Shown here: positions 34,305-42,682 of the stretch, piece by piece | Layout of the letters: every line of letters begins with the position of its first letter | Position numbering within the stretch: position 1 is the stretch's first letter | Source: an uncultured Bacilli bacterium | GTDB lineage: Bacteria > Bacillota_I > Bacilli_A > RFN20 > CAG-826 | Length of the DNA: 47,616 nucleotides | NCBI GenBank assembly: GCA_944358895.1 | Contig: CALVSB010000012.1 | Location: 1-47,616 of the forward strand | Direction: 5' to 3' | Made by a program: the position numbers and the translations under genes | Notes under the pieces: model-generated | The model's database searches: none | Told to the model about the DNA's origin: nothing | The model's input: the letters and a program-made list of their open reading frames with translations, nothing else

Positions 34305-35661
34305 GAACGCTCGGCCTTTCCGTCCCCAAAAGGCGGGAAGGCTTTTTCTTTAGGAAAAAGAGGATGACGCCTGCGCTCACGATCGAGACGAGGGCCTCGA
34401 CCGCAAGCATCGCGTAGAAAAGGGATAGCGGCGGCATGATGAGCGGGAAGACGTAGATGAAAAGGAGGGGGAGGACAATGCTTCGGAAGATGGAAATGAC
34501 GATCGAGAGGGTGGTGTTATAGGTAGCGATGAAGAAATAGGCCCAGTAGACGTTCAACGTCAGGAAAAAGAAAGTTCCGGCATAGGGAAGGATGTAGTCG
34601 GAAGCGGCCATGAGCACGTCCGGTTGCGGATCCGTCATGAAGAGGGAGGCCAGTTCTTGGGGGAGAAGGAGGGCAGCCAGCGTAAAAAGGAGGCCGAGCA
34701 CGGCCGCCGAGGCCGTTCCTAATTCGAGCAGTTTCTTCACCCGCTTTGGGCGATGGGCTCCGAGATTGGCTCCGATGAGGGGCTGGCTAGCGTGCGCGAT
34801 GCCATAGCTAAAGGAAAGGGCAACGAAGGCGAATTGGCCGATGACCCCATAGATGGCCAAAGCTTCCTCGCCTTCAAAGCAAGAGACGATTTGCCGGTTC
34901 ATGAAGACGGCTACGATCCCGGTCGCGGCATCGATGATGAAACTCGGAAAGCCGGAGGCGAGAATGTCCGAAGCCCGGTAGAAGAAGTCCTTGGGTTTCA
35001 CAAAGCGGAGGCGCTTTGGAAAGAAGAAAAGCCGGATCAGCAAAAGGAGGCAAGTCAGAGATTCACTACCGGCCGTTGCGATCCCGGCCCCATAGATGCC
35101 GAGGTTGAAAGTAAAGACCAGGAGGTAGTCGAAGACGATATTCCCGATGCCTCCGATGATAACGGCGAGGGAGGCATAAAGGGGTGAGCCATCGTTGCGC
35201 ACGAAGGATGTGAGGGCTTGGGCGAAGATGACCAGGGGCAGAACCCACTTGATCGGCCTTACGTAAAGGAGAGCCAATTCCAGTATCGGTCCCTCGGCCC
35301 CGAAATAGGAAAGCAGTTGCCGGTCGAAGAAGAGAAGGACCAGCCATGCGAGAACCGAGACGGCCAAGAGAAGAATGATGGTAACGGCGAAGTAACCGCG
35401 GGCCTTTTCTTCTTTCTTGGCCCCGAGGGCCGAAGCGATCCTCGTGGCGCCCCCGATGCCGAAGAGGAGCCCGATGGAGAGGGCAATGGTCCAAATGGGC
35501 ACGATGGTCGCGATTGCGGCCATGCCGTCCTCTCCTTCATAACGGCCGACCATGATGGCATCGACGACCGAATACAGGGAAAGGACCAGGGCCGAGCCAA
35601 AGCCCATGAAAAGATGGCGGAAGAAGGTCTTGACCACGCTTCCGGAGGTTAGGGAGCCCAT
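34258..35661 (-). CDS. MATE-family multidrug/sodium antiporter
   Basis: A 467-residue exporter with about 12 membrane helices in two homologous halves (GGATRIASALGAKK in the first, GANLGAHRPKR in the second). GGAGGTG precedes the ATG. The last 15 codons overlap the 3' end of ldh on the other strand. Substrate unknown; family members exchange cationic drugs for Na+ or H+. Confidence 0.93.
   Translation of the reverse strand: MGSLTSGSVVKTFFRHLFMGFGSALVLSLYSVVDAIMVGRYEGEDGMAAIATIVPIWTIALSIGLLFGIGGATRIASALGAKKEEKARGYFAVTIILLLAVSVLAWLVLLFFDRQLLSYFGAEGPILELALLYVRPIKWVLPLVIFAQALTSFVRNDGSPLYASLAVIIGGIGNIVFDYLLVFTFNLGIYGAGIATAGSESLTCLLLLIRLFFFPKRLRFVKPKDFFYRASDILASGFPSFIIDAATGIVAVFMNRQIVSCFEGEEALAIYGVIGQFAFVALSFSYGIAHASQPLIGANLGAHRPKRVKKLLELGTASAAVLGLLFTLAALLLPQELASLFMTDPQPDVLMAASDYILPYAGTFFFLTLNVYWAYFFIATYNTTLSIVISIFRSIVLPLLFIYVFPLIMPPLSLFYAMLAVEALVSIVSAGVILFFLKKKPSRLLGTERPSVPIAAEASSEGLPPSR
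34314..34348 (+). terminator. ldh terminator inside the MATE gene
   Basis: Nine-bp stem GCCTTTCCG / CGGGAAGGC (34314-34322 / 34334-34342, one G-T pair) followed by TTTTTCTTT. It encodes, on the other strand, part of the C-terminal tail of the MATE protein. Confidence 0.75.
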
Positions 35662-35798
35662 ATTAAAGTAAGCACCTCCCTTCCTTTCTACGCCTAAGCG
35701 ATTGCCATTATCTTAGCAAAAATCCCCTCTTTCGTCAAAAAACGGCCGTAGTGGTACCTTTTACATGCCGTTTGAAGTAGAGTGAAGGCATGTTTGTA

Positions 35799-37181
35799 AT
35801 GCAGTCTCGGTGGAAGATCGAAAAGGGTCGCGCCATTTACTACGGCCTTCGGAACAAGGAACATCTTTTCCAAAACGAAATCAAGATCAGCGAGCGGCAA
35901 AAAGCCATCCTCCTCTCGTTGCCAAAAGAGCTTGGCAAGCGTGAAAAAGCCGTCTTGGGAAAGCGCCTTCTCGGGGTGGCGGCCGTCGAGGAAAAGGACT
36001 TCCGCCCGGTTCCGAAGAGCTTATCCGATGCCCGCTTTTGCTCCTCGTGCGCGGCCAACGATTTCATGATTCCGGGCCTTGAGTTCGATGCGGAAGGGCG
36101 TTGCCCCGTCTGCCAGTGTCGGAAGGAAACGGAAGGACTCCGTTCCCTTGTTCCGGTCATGAACGACTTCCCCCACGCCATGAACTCCCGCTTCGACGTG
36201 GCCGTCTTCTATACCGGCGGGAAAGATTCGACCTATCTGCTTTATTACCTCAGCAAAGTCAAAGGTCTTCGGGTCCTGGCCCTTACTTGGGAAATCCCCT
36301 TCATGTCGAAAAGTGCCTTCCTCTCGATCGAGGGGGCCAAACGTTCTTTCCCCAAGGTTGAATTCCTGAGCCGCCGGGTGAACGACGAGGACCTTCGCAA
36401 GATCTACCGGAAGCTTTACGAGCTGGCCGAGAACACTTGTGCTTGCCCGTCTTTGGCTTACGTCCTTTTCTATCCCGAACTCGTGAACCTCCGGGTTCCC
36501 TATTTCGTGGCCGGGAACGAGCCCGCCCAGATCCTTGGCCTTTATTTCAACCACATGGCCCCGAAGATGGCCTACCGCTTTGCTTCGAACAAGCCTCTCA
36601 ATTTCCTCATTAACCTCGGGCGGGTCCTTACCCTTCATCCACCGTTCAAGCCCGGCCAGTTCCAAAGCCTCATGACGATGAAGCAGCTGGCTTACGGCGA
36701 CAATCCCTTCAAGAACCTGGCTGGTTACCGGAACGACTTGGTTTCGAACGTCGTGACGGCACTTCAAGAAGTCCCGTCTCTTTTGGCGCCCCTTAAAAGA
36801 GCAATCCGTTCCTCTTCTTGGAGCGGCCATATCCCGGCTTTCGTCCAGGTCGACTTCGACGCGATCAGCGAAGGCCATTACGACTGGCACGAGGTGATGG
36901 GCTTTCTTGAAAAGGAGGCTGGTTATGTCTTGCCGAAAAGCGCTGAGAAAGGGCTCCATACGTCTTGTCAGATCGAGCGGTGCAAGGAATACAGCCAATT
37001 CATCCGCTTCTATGAGATGCGGTCTCGGATGATTCCTTTTTCGGCTCTCGAAATGGCCATCGCCTCCTCGGGACGGAACCTCAGCCGCGAAGATGCGGTG
37101 AGGGAAATCGAGGGGGAACTTGGCTTCTCCCTTCAAGAAGTGAAAGAATGTGCCCTGATGAAGGGATACATCGAAAAATGA
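35799..37181 (+). CDS. PP-loop ATPase (adenine nucleotide alpha-hydrolase superfamily) with Cys clusters
   Basis: A 460-residue protein. Start chosen at 35799, since GAAGG (35784-35788) is spaced for it; 35790 is the alternative. The Cys pairs FCSSC and GRCPVC (81, 84, 102, 105) form a zinc ribbon. The PP-loop is VFYTGGKDSTYLL (TGGKDS 139-144). Further Cys are in NTCACPS (214, 216) and TSCQIERC (390, 395). Relatives include N-acetyl sugar amidotransferases and TtuA-like thiolases. The stop overlaps the next gene as ATGA, so it is coupled to a flavodoxin-ferredoxin protein. A Fe-S dependent sulfur or amide transfer is plausible; the exact reaction is unknown. Confidence 0.75.
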   Translation: MQSRWKIEKGRAIYYGLRNKEHLFQNEIKISERQKAILLSLPKELGKREKAVLGKRLLGVAAVEEKDFRPVPKSLSDARFCSSCAANDFMIPGLEFDAEGRCPVCQCRKETEGLRSLVPVMNDFPHAMNSRFDVAVFYTGGKDSTYLLYYLSKVKGLRVLALTWEIPFMSKSAFLSIEGAKRSFPKVEFLSRRVNDEDLRKIYRKLYELAENTCACPSLAYVLFYPELVNLRVPYFVAGNEPAQILGLYFNHMAPKMAYRFASNKPLNFLINLGRVLTLHPPFKPGQFQSLMTMKQLAYGDNPFKNLAGYRNDLVSNVVTALQEVPSLLAPLKRAIRSSSWSGHIPAFVQVDFDAISEGHYDWHEVMGFLEKEAGYVLPKSAEKGLHTSCQIERCKEYSQFIRFYEMRSRMIPFSALEMAIASSGRNLSREDAVREIEGELGFSLQEVKECALMKGYIEK

Positions 37182-37876
37182 ACGCGGTCGTCTATCTCTC
37201 CTACACCGGAAACTCCCGGAAAGTCGCCTCTTACGCGGCCCGGAAGCTTTCCTTTCCTTGCCTCGACCTCCATGAAACCAAGGAAAGAGATTTCGAACAC
37301 CTTCTTTTCATTGCCCCGGTCCATGCCGAACGGCTGCCCGATGAGGCCATCTCCTTCCTCAAGGAAGTGAAGGCCGAGGAAATGATCATCGTCGCGACCT
37401 ACGGCCGGATGAACCACGGGAATGCCATCTTCGAGGTTCAAAAGAAGTTCCATCTCCCGCTGGTCGGAGCCGCCTATTTCCCGACACGTCACTCGTATCT
37501 GAAAGACGACCTCTATGAGGCTCCCTATGGGCGTCTCGACGATCTCGGGAACGCTTTCGGGAAGGGCCGTTACATCATCGTTCCCGAAAGCGAAGATACC
37601 TTCGGGCGAGGCCTATTTCCCAAACTTCGGGCCCGTTTTGCGGTGCATATTGAGGTTAATAAGGACTGCGCTCATTGCGGAGCTTGCAATAAGGCTTGCC
37701 CCTTCGGAGCCATCGTCGATGGCAAAATCGACAACCATAAGTGCATTCGTTGCCTAGCCTGCGCGAAAGTTTGCCCGAGCGGGGCTATCGACTTCACTCT
37801 CGCGAAGACCTTGGCCCGTTACCTTGCTAAGCCCAAGCGGGAAAACGTGCTTGTCTACGTCGGAAGCGATGAATAA
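37178..37876 (+). CDS. EFR1-type flavodoxin-like protein with two 4Fe-4S clusters
   Basis: A 232-residue electron carrier. The N-terminal half is flavodoxin-like (YLSYTGNSRKVA, ATYGRMNHGNA). The C-terminal half has two 4Fe-4S motifs: CAHCGACNKACP (C164, 167, 170, 174) and CIRCLACAKVCP (C189, 192, 195, 199). It overlaps the PP-loop gene, suggesting that it feeds electrons to that enzyme. Confidence 0.88.
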   Translation: MNAVVYLSYTGNSRKVASYAARKLSFPCLDLHETKERDFEHLLFIAPVHAERLPDEAISFLKEVKAEEMIIVATYGRMNHGNAIFEVQKKFHLPLVGAAYFPTRHSYLKDDLYEAPYGRLDDLGNAFGKGRYIIVPESEDTFGRGLFPKLRARFAVHIEVNKDCAHCGACNKACPFGAIVDGKIDNHKCIRCLACAKVCPSGAIDFTLAKTLARYLAKPKRENVLVYVGSDE

Positions 37877-37889
37877 GGAGAAAGCGAAA

Positions 37890-38210
37890 ATGAAAAAGGA
37901 AACGCTAGAACGGATCTCTAAGTTCTCCTCGGACCGCGATTGGGGTCAGTTCCATAGCCCGGCCAATCTCGCCAAGTCGATCTCGATCGAAGCGGGGGAG
38001 CTCCTCGAATGCTTCCAATGGGACGAAGAGCACTATGACCTCGAAGCGGTGAAGGACGAGGTCGCGGACGTCATCGTCTACTGCATCGACCTCGTCGACC
38101 GGCTCGGTCTCGACCTCGATGAGGTCATCAACCGGAAGATGGCGAAAAACGAAGCCAAGTATCCGGTCGATAAAGCCAAGGGGCGGAGCGACAAATACGA
38201 TAAGCTGTGA
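37890..38210 (+). CDS. MazG-like nucleotide pyrophosphohydrolase
   Basis: A 106-residue all-alpha enzyme of the MazG/RS21-C6 group that removes pyrophosphate from non-canonical or dCTP-like nucleotides. ISIEAGELLECFQW and KDEVADVIVYCIDLVDRLG are the two metal-binding helices (EAGEL and EVAD). AAGGAGA precedes the ATG at 37890; two in-frame upstream starts (37824, 37869) overlap or abut the previous gene. Probably nucleotide housekeeping. Confidence 0.87.
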   Translation: MKKETLERISKFSSDRDWGQFHSPANLAKSISIEAGELLECFQWDEEHYDLEAVKDEVADVIVYCIDLVDRLGLDLDEVINRKMAKNEAKYPVDKAKGRSDKYDKL

Positions 38211-38223
38211 TGGCGAAAGGGTG

Positions 38224-38718
38224 CTAAAGTAAACCCGTTGCCCCGGTAGCGCAATTGGATAGAGCATCAGACTTCGAATCTGAAGGCTGCGGGTTCGAAC
38301 CCTGCCCGGGGCGCCATTGTTGCTTCTTGTCCGCCTTATTCGAATTACCAATAGGCGCAGGAATTCGCTTGGCCAGTCCCCGCGGCCGCCCATTCGTTAA
38401 ATCTACGGTCGATCGCGGCAGCGTTTTCCTGGATTCGGCCGCTATATTCAAAGATTCTCGCTTGGACTTCGAATATAGCCGCCAGAGGATGTCTTTCAAA
38501 ACGAGAAAGGCATCGAGGCGGGACAGGCCTTCCTTTTCCAAAGACGACAGCATTCTCAGAAGCTCGCCTTCGTAATGCACCGAGTCGATTTTGCCTTGAT
38601 ACGCAGAAAGGGCCGGATATTTTTTCGCCCACAGGGCCGTCCAATCGATTTCGGCGTCTTTTTCCGGGCTAGATGCCATGACGGCCTTCTCAATAACTTC
38701 TTTTTCTTCGGAAGCCAC
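38224..38718 (-). CDS. Unrecognised small protein, possibly frameshifted
   Basis: The frame encodes 164 residues from a GTG at 38718 with GGAGG eight bases upstream. The first 85 residues look natural (IDWTALWAKKYPALSAYQG, SRLDAFLVLKDILWRLY). After that, this frame runs through the antisense of the tRNA. The other minus-strand frame after about 38470 gives ARIFEYSGRIQENAAAIDRR and stops at 38345, before the tRNA, which looks more protein-like. A 17-bp imperfect inverted repeat lies exactly at the switch (38437-38483). I read it as a real gene with a likely frameshift or assembly error. Function unknown. Confidence 0.45.
   Translation of the reverse strand: MASEEKEVIEKAVMASSPEKDAEIDWTALWAKKYPALSAYQGKIDSVHYEGELLRMLSSLEKEGLSRLDAFLVLKDILWRLYSKSKRESLNIAAESRKTLPRSTVDLTNGRPRGLAKRIPAPIGNSNKADKKQQWRPGQGSNPQPSDSKSDALSNCATGATGLL
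38240..38316 (+). tRNA. tRNA-Arg (TCG)
   Basis: A 77-nt cloverleaf. Acceptor GCCCCGG / CCGGGGC with discriminator G, anticodon loop CTTCGAA (TCG), T-arm GGGTTCGAACCC, CCA encoded. A minus-strand gene reads through it at its 3' end. Confidence 0.95.
38437..38483. repeat. Imperfect inverted repeat at the frame switch
   Basis: Arms GGCCGCTATATTCAAAG (38437-38453) and CTTCGAATATAGCCGCC (38467-38483) pair at 15 of 17 positions, with a 13-nt loop. It lies inside the coding part of the small minus-strand gene. Confidence 0.6.
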
Positions 38719-38779
38719 ACTCTTGCCTCCGCGGTCGATTGACCTTTTTACCCGTTCTTATTTTACTTATAGGGAACAA

Positions 38780-38790
38780 AGGAGGCTCCT
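38780..38790 (+). promoter_or_regulatory. Palindrome on the aldolase ribosome binding site
   Basis: AGGAG-g-CTCCT; the ribosome binding site of the aldolase gene forms one arm. This could act as an operator or a weak translation block. Confidence 0.35.
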
Positions 38791-38795
38791 CCATC

Positions 38796-39725
38796 ATGGA
38801 AGCAACCTACAAATTCGATCCTTCACTCATCAAGCGGGCCCACGAGGGCAGGGGCTTTATCGCGGCCCTCGATCAGTCGGGGGGTTCGACCCCGAAGGCC
38901 CTTGCCAGCTACGGCGTGCCCGAAAGCGCCTATACCGAGAATGGCGTCCGGGATGCCAAGAAGATGTTCGATCTCGTCCACGCCATGCGGACGCGGGTCA
39001 TGACTTCGCCTTCTTTCACCTCCGAGCGGATCCTCGGAGCCATCCTCTTCGAGCAGACGATGGACCGGGAAGTCGAAGGACAGCCCACCCCATCTTATCT
39101 AAAGAGCAAAGGCATCCTTCCTTTCCTCAAGATCGACAAAGGCTTACTCCCAGCTGAACACGGAGTCCGCCTCATGAAAGACATCCCCGATCTCGACGAA
39201 CTCCTCGAACGGGCGGCCCAAAAAGGCATTTTCGGAACGAAGATGCGTTCCGTCATCGACTCCTTCAACGAGGAGGGGATCGTCAAGATCGTCGACCAAC
39301 AGTTCGAACTAGCCGGAAGAATCATGGCCCACGGCCTCGTCCCCATCATCGAGCCGGAAACGACCGTCTCGAGTTTTGACCGCATTTCCTCCGAGCATCT
39401 GCTTCATCACCTCATTTTTGAGCACGTCCTCCGGCTTCCCGAAAGTGCCCGAATCATGCTCAAGATCTCGATCCCGGTCGACCCGACCCTCTACGAAGAC
39501 CTCCTCGACGACCCCCGGGTCGTGCGGATCGTCGCCTTGTCTGGCGGCTACCCCAGAGAGGAAGCCTGCGGCCTCCTCAAGAAATGCCCGGGCATGATTG
39601 CCTCCTTCTCGAGGGCCCTCCTCGAAGGGCTAAGCGCAAGCCAGGACGAAGAGGCTTTCGAAAAGACCCTCTCCTCGAGCATCGACCTCATTTACGATGC
39701 GTCAATCAATAAGGAGGAATGCTGA
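38796..39725 (+). CDS. fda: Class I fructose-bisphosphate aldolase
   Basis: Cleaves fructose 1,6-bisphosphate in glycolysis by a Schiff base. 309 residues, close to the Staphylococcus-type Fda. Motifs are GFIAALDQSGGSTPKAL, AILFEQTMDREVEG, FLKIDKGL, GLVPIIEPE and the Schiff-base strand IMLKISIPVDP. The ATG at 38796 has GGAGG ten bases upstream. The stop is 1 bp from the methylglyoxal synthase gene. Confidence 0.95.
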   Translation: MEATYKFDPSLIKRAHEGRGFIAALDQSGGSTPKALASYGVPESAYTENGVRDAKKMFDLVHAMRTRVMTSPSFTSERILGAILFEQTMDREVEGQPTPSYLKSKGILPFLKIDKGLLPAEHGVRLMKDIPDLDELLERAAQKGIFGTKMRSVIDSFNEEGIVKIVDQQFELAGRIMAHGLVPIIEPETTVSSFDRISSEHLLHHLIFEHVLRLPESARIMLKISIPVDPTLYEDLLDDPRVVRIVALSGGYPREEACGLLKKCPGMIASFSRALLEGLSASQDEEAFEKTLSSSIDLIYDASINKEEC

Positions 39726-39726
39726 G

Positions 39727-40128
39727 ATGCCGAAGCAATACACCTTGGCTCTCATCGCCCACGACCACAAGAAGGACGAAATGGCCCGTTGGGCCAACGA
39801 GCACCTTGCCATCCTCACCCATTTCCGCCTCGTCGGGACCGGGCATACGGCCGCGGTGGTGGAAGAGGCAACTGGCCTCAAGGTCGAGGCCTATCTTTCA
39901 GGCCCGCTCGGCGGCGACCAGGAAATCGGGGCCGAAGTGGCCAAAGGCGGCATCGATGCAGTCATTTTCTTCGTCGATCCCCTCGAAGCTCAGCCCCATG
40001 ACCCCGACGTCAAGGCCCTCATCCGCATCTGCGGCGTCTATGACGTTCCCTTGGCGACCACTCCGTCGACGGCTTCCCTCATCATTACGAGCCCCCGCCT
40101 CGGCGAGTACCTCGGAAGAATGAAATAG
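39727..40128 (+). CDS. mgsA: Methylglyoxal synthase
   Basis: Converts dihydroxyacetone phosphate to methylglyoxal and phosphate, bypassing lower glycolysis when phosphate is short. 133 residues. LALIAHDHKKDEM, GTGHTAAVVEEATGLKV, SGPLGGDQEIGA and FFVDPLEAQPHDPDVKAL are family motifs with the catalytic His/Asp. Its AGGAGG site is in the end of the aldolase gene. Placing it beside the aldolase that makes its substrate is logical. Confidence 0.95.
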   Translation: MPKQYTLALIAHDHKKDEMARWANEHLAILTHFRLVGTGHTAAVVEEATGLKVEAYLSGPLGGDQEIGAEVAKGGIDAVIFFVDPLEAQPHDPDVKALIRICGVYDVPLATTPSTASLIITSPRLGEYLGRMK

Positions 40129-40184
40129 TGAGGTAACGTGATAAATCGGCCAGGACGACTCGTTTCCCTTCTCGATAGAGAAGC

Positions 40185-40219
40185 GACGCCATCTAGGATA
40201 TTCGGCTGGCGTCTCTTTT
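40185..40219 (+). terminator. Weak terminator-like hairpin after mgsA
   Basis: GACGCCA / TGGCGTC stem with a 15-nt loop, then TCTTTT. A smaller CTTCTC-GATA-GAGAAG hairpin lies just before (40168-40183). Confidence 0.45.
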
Positions 40220-40224
40220 GGGGG

Positions 40225-40253
40225 TTTAAGTCCTACCGATAAATCGGTAAAAT
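40225..40253 (+). promoter_or_regulatory. rnf operon promoter with 16-bp operator
   Basis: TTTAAG (40225-40230), 17-nt spacer, TAAAAT (40248-40253). TACCGAT-aa-ATCGGTA (40234-40249) is a perfect palindrome in the spacer. A half-site ATAAATCGG recurs at 40141. The predicted start of transcription is only about 4 nt before the rnfC ATG. Confidence 0.6.
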
Positions 40254-40263
40254 TCACACGCCT

Positions 40264-41562
40264 ATGATCAGCAAGACAACCAGAATTGCCATCGATCCGG
40301 TTCACTACGAGGAAAACCCGGTCGAAACGGTACCCGCTCCGGAATTCATGTTCGTTCCGGGCGAGAACACCCGTTGCCGTGCCTACGAGCTCTCGATCAA
40401 GGAAGGGGAACACGTCTACCTCTACCAGAAGATCGGCGTCCGTAACGGCGGCTACTTCAAGCAGAACATGTTCGCCCCGTGCTCCGGGACCTACCTCGGC
40501 CTCGAGAAGCATACCTACCGCAACGGGAAGAGCATCGATTTCCTGAAATTCCAAAACGATTTCAAGGACGAGCGCGATCCTTCCTACCACGAACGGAGCG
40601 ACGAAGAGATCTTCGCCCTGAGCCCGGAGGAAATCATCGCCATCAGCGAGGAATACTCCCTCGTCGGCCTCGGTGGTTCCTCCTTCCCGACCAGCGTTAA
40701 GCTCAAGGGAACCGACCACGTCACCCACCTCGTGGTGAACGGCATCGAGTGCGAGCCGACCCTTCCGGTCGACAAACTCCTCATGGAGAACGATGCCGAA
40801 GAACTCATCAAGGGCCTCCGGCTCTTGAAGCGGTGCCTCGGATCCGAACACATCTACCTCTGCATCAAGAAGAAATACGCCGGCCTTGTCGCCAAATACC
40901 AGGAACTCTTCCTCGGCGAGGAGGGGATGGAAGTCCGGCCGTGCCGCGACTATTACCCCCAAGGCTGGGAAATCGGCCTCATCAAGGACGTGACCGGGAT
41001 CAAGGTCCCCTCCGGTGCCTTGCCCCGGAAGCAAGGAGTCCTCGACATCAACGTGGCGACCGTCGTTTCCCTCTACCAGGCGGCCAAGTATTCCCGCCCG
41101 GTGGCCGAGCGTTACCTTGCTATCATCGGCGACGGGCTCGAGAAAACGGCCAACTACCGGGTCAAGGTCGGCACCCCGATAAGGCCGCTCATCGAGAAGT
41201 GCGGCTACAAGGACGACGGCGAGGTTAAAACCCTCATCGTCGGCGGCCCGATGATGGGTGGAACCGTGCCAAGCGACGATCTTATCTCAACCCCGTGTCT
41301 CTCCTCGGTCCTCGTCTATGAGCAAGGCAAGGCCGAGCGCGAGCATCCTTGCATCCATTGCGCCTCTTGCGTCTATTCCTGCCCGACGGGCCTCGTGCCG
41401 GCCGAGATCATGAATGCCTACAAGGCCATGGACAAGGAAAAGATCAAGGCCCTCCATCCCGAGCGCTGCGTCGAATGCGGCCTCTGCTCCTACTCCTGCA
41501 CATCCCACATCCGCGTGACGGACTACGTCAGAAAGGCAAAACGGGTCGCAAAACTCCTTTAA
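40264..41562 (+). CDS. rnfC: Rnf complex subunit RnfC
   Basis: The NADH-side subunit of the ion-translocating ferredoxin:NAD oxidoreductase; cytoplasmic face. 432 residues. GLGGSSFPTSVKL is the flavin/NAD region and VNGIECEPTL follows. Two 4Fe-4S motifs lie at the C-terminus (CIHCASCVYSCP and CVECGLCSYSC). No ribosome binding site is present, and the promoter touches the ATG, so translation may be leaderless. First gene of the operon. Confidence 0.95.
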   Translation: MISKTTRIAIDPVHYEENPVETVPAPEFMFVPGENTRCRAYELSIKEGEHVYLYQKIGVRNGGYFKQNMFAPCSGTYLGLEKHTYRNGKSIDFLKFQNDFKDERDPSYHERSDEEIFALSPEEIIAISEEYSLVGLGGSSFPTSVKLKGTDHVTHLVVNGIECEPTLPVDKLLMENDAEELIKGLRLLKRCLGSEHIYLCIKKKYAGLVAKYQELFLGEEGMEVRPCRDYYPQGWEIGLIKDVTGIKVPSGALPRKQGVLDINVATVVSLYQAAKYSRPVAERYLAIIGDGLEKTANYRVKVGTPIRPLIEKCGYKDDGEVKTLIVGGPMMGGTVPSDDLISTPCLSSVLVYEQGKAEREHPCIHCASCVYSCPTGLVPAEIMNAYKAMDKEKIKALHPERCVECGLCSYSCTSHIRVTDYVRKAKRVAKLL

Positions 41563-41566
41563 GGTT

Positions 41567-42682
41567 ATGGAATTCGCATTAGAAACATCGCCCCATATCA
41601 AGCGGCGCGACTCCCTCTGGTCGATGCTCTCCGACGTCATCATCGCCCTCCTTCCAGCGACGGTGATGGCCTTCGTCGCCTTCCCGCTCGACAGTCTGAA
41701 GACCTTCCTCATCGCCATCCCGGTGATGGTGGCCTGCGAATGGCTCTTCGTCTTCTTCACGAACGTCCCGCGCGGCAAAGACGGCAAGATCCTCCCCTTC
41801 CCCGAATGGGTCAAGTACGCCTGGGGCAAGGGCAGCGTCAATAACATCCTGGCCCCGATCGTCTCGGGGATGATCTTCGCCCTCACCCTCCCGGCCTCGG
41901 CCAGCTGGTACCACGTTCTCATCGGAGCCATCGTCGGCATCGTCATCGGCAAACTTGTCTTCGGCGGGACCGGAAACAACATCTTCAACCCGGCCCTCGT
42001 CGGGATGCTCTTCTCGAAACTCTGCTTCGGCGCCCAGTGGAACCTCAATCAGAACAGCTGGATGGTCGAAGACGTCGTGGCCGGCGGGACGCCGCTTGGC
42101 ACGATCGGCGGCGGCAATTACGGCGCCATCGGGCAATATAACCTCTTCGACATGTTCATGGGGTGGATTCCCGGTACCCTCGGCGAGGTCAGCAAACTGG
42201 CAATCATCGTCGGGCTTGCCTACCTTCTCATCCGCCGGGCGGCCGATTGGCGCGTCGTCGTCGGCTATCTCGGGACCTTCGTCCTCCTCATGGGCTGCGC
42301 CGGCATCTACATCACCCTTCATTACGAGGGTGCCTTCACTTGGCTCGAGTTCATGGGCTACGAAGTCCTCTCGGGCGGCCTCCTCTTCGGGGCGACCTTC
42401 ATGATCACCGACCCGGTCACCGGGCCGATCACCTCCCCGAGCCGTTGGATCTACGCCTGCTTCGGCGGGGCCATGGTCGTCATCATCCGTCTCCTCGGGG
42501 CACTCCCCGAAGGCGTCGGCTTCTCGATCCTCCTCGCCAATGCCATCGCCCCGGCCCTCGACTACCACAAGTGGCTCTCGAAAGGCTGGAAGCTCTGGCA
42601 CTTCATCGCCCTGGCTCTCATCATCCTGCTTAGTCTTCTCGTCGTCATGCTCGCATTAGCGTATGGAGATATCCTGCAATGA
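41567..42682 (+). CDS. rnfD: Rnf complex subunit RnfD
   Basis: A 371-residue membrane subunit that carries covalent FMN. About ten helices. FGGTGNNIFNPALVG is conserved; the flavinylation-like motif is VAGGTPLG with Thr175. It starts 4 bp after rnfC and overlaps rnfG as ATGA. Confidence 0.95.
   Translation: MEFALETSPHIKRRDSLWSMLSDVIIALLPATVMAFVAFPLDSLKTFLIAIPVMVACEWLFVFFTNVPRGKDGKILPFPEWVKYAWGKGSVNNILAPIVSGMIFALTLPASASWYHVLIGAIVGIVIGKLVFGGTGNNIFNPALVGMLFSKLCFGAQWNLNQNSWMVEDVVAGGTPLGTIGGGNYGAIGQYNLFDMFMGWIPGTLGEVSKLAIIVGLAYLLIRRAADWRVVVGYLGTFVLLMGCAGIYITLHYEGAFTWLEFMGYEVLSGGLLFGATFMITDPVTGPITSPSRWIYACFGGAMVVIIRLLGALPEGVGFSILLANAIAPALDYHKWLSKGWKLWHFIALALIILLSLLVVMLALAYGDILQ

Noticed and set aside
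38454..38466. Invertible DNA switch
   Set aside because: The 13-nt spacer between the repeat arms is too short for a recombinase-driven inversion and no recombinase gene is nearby.
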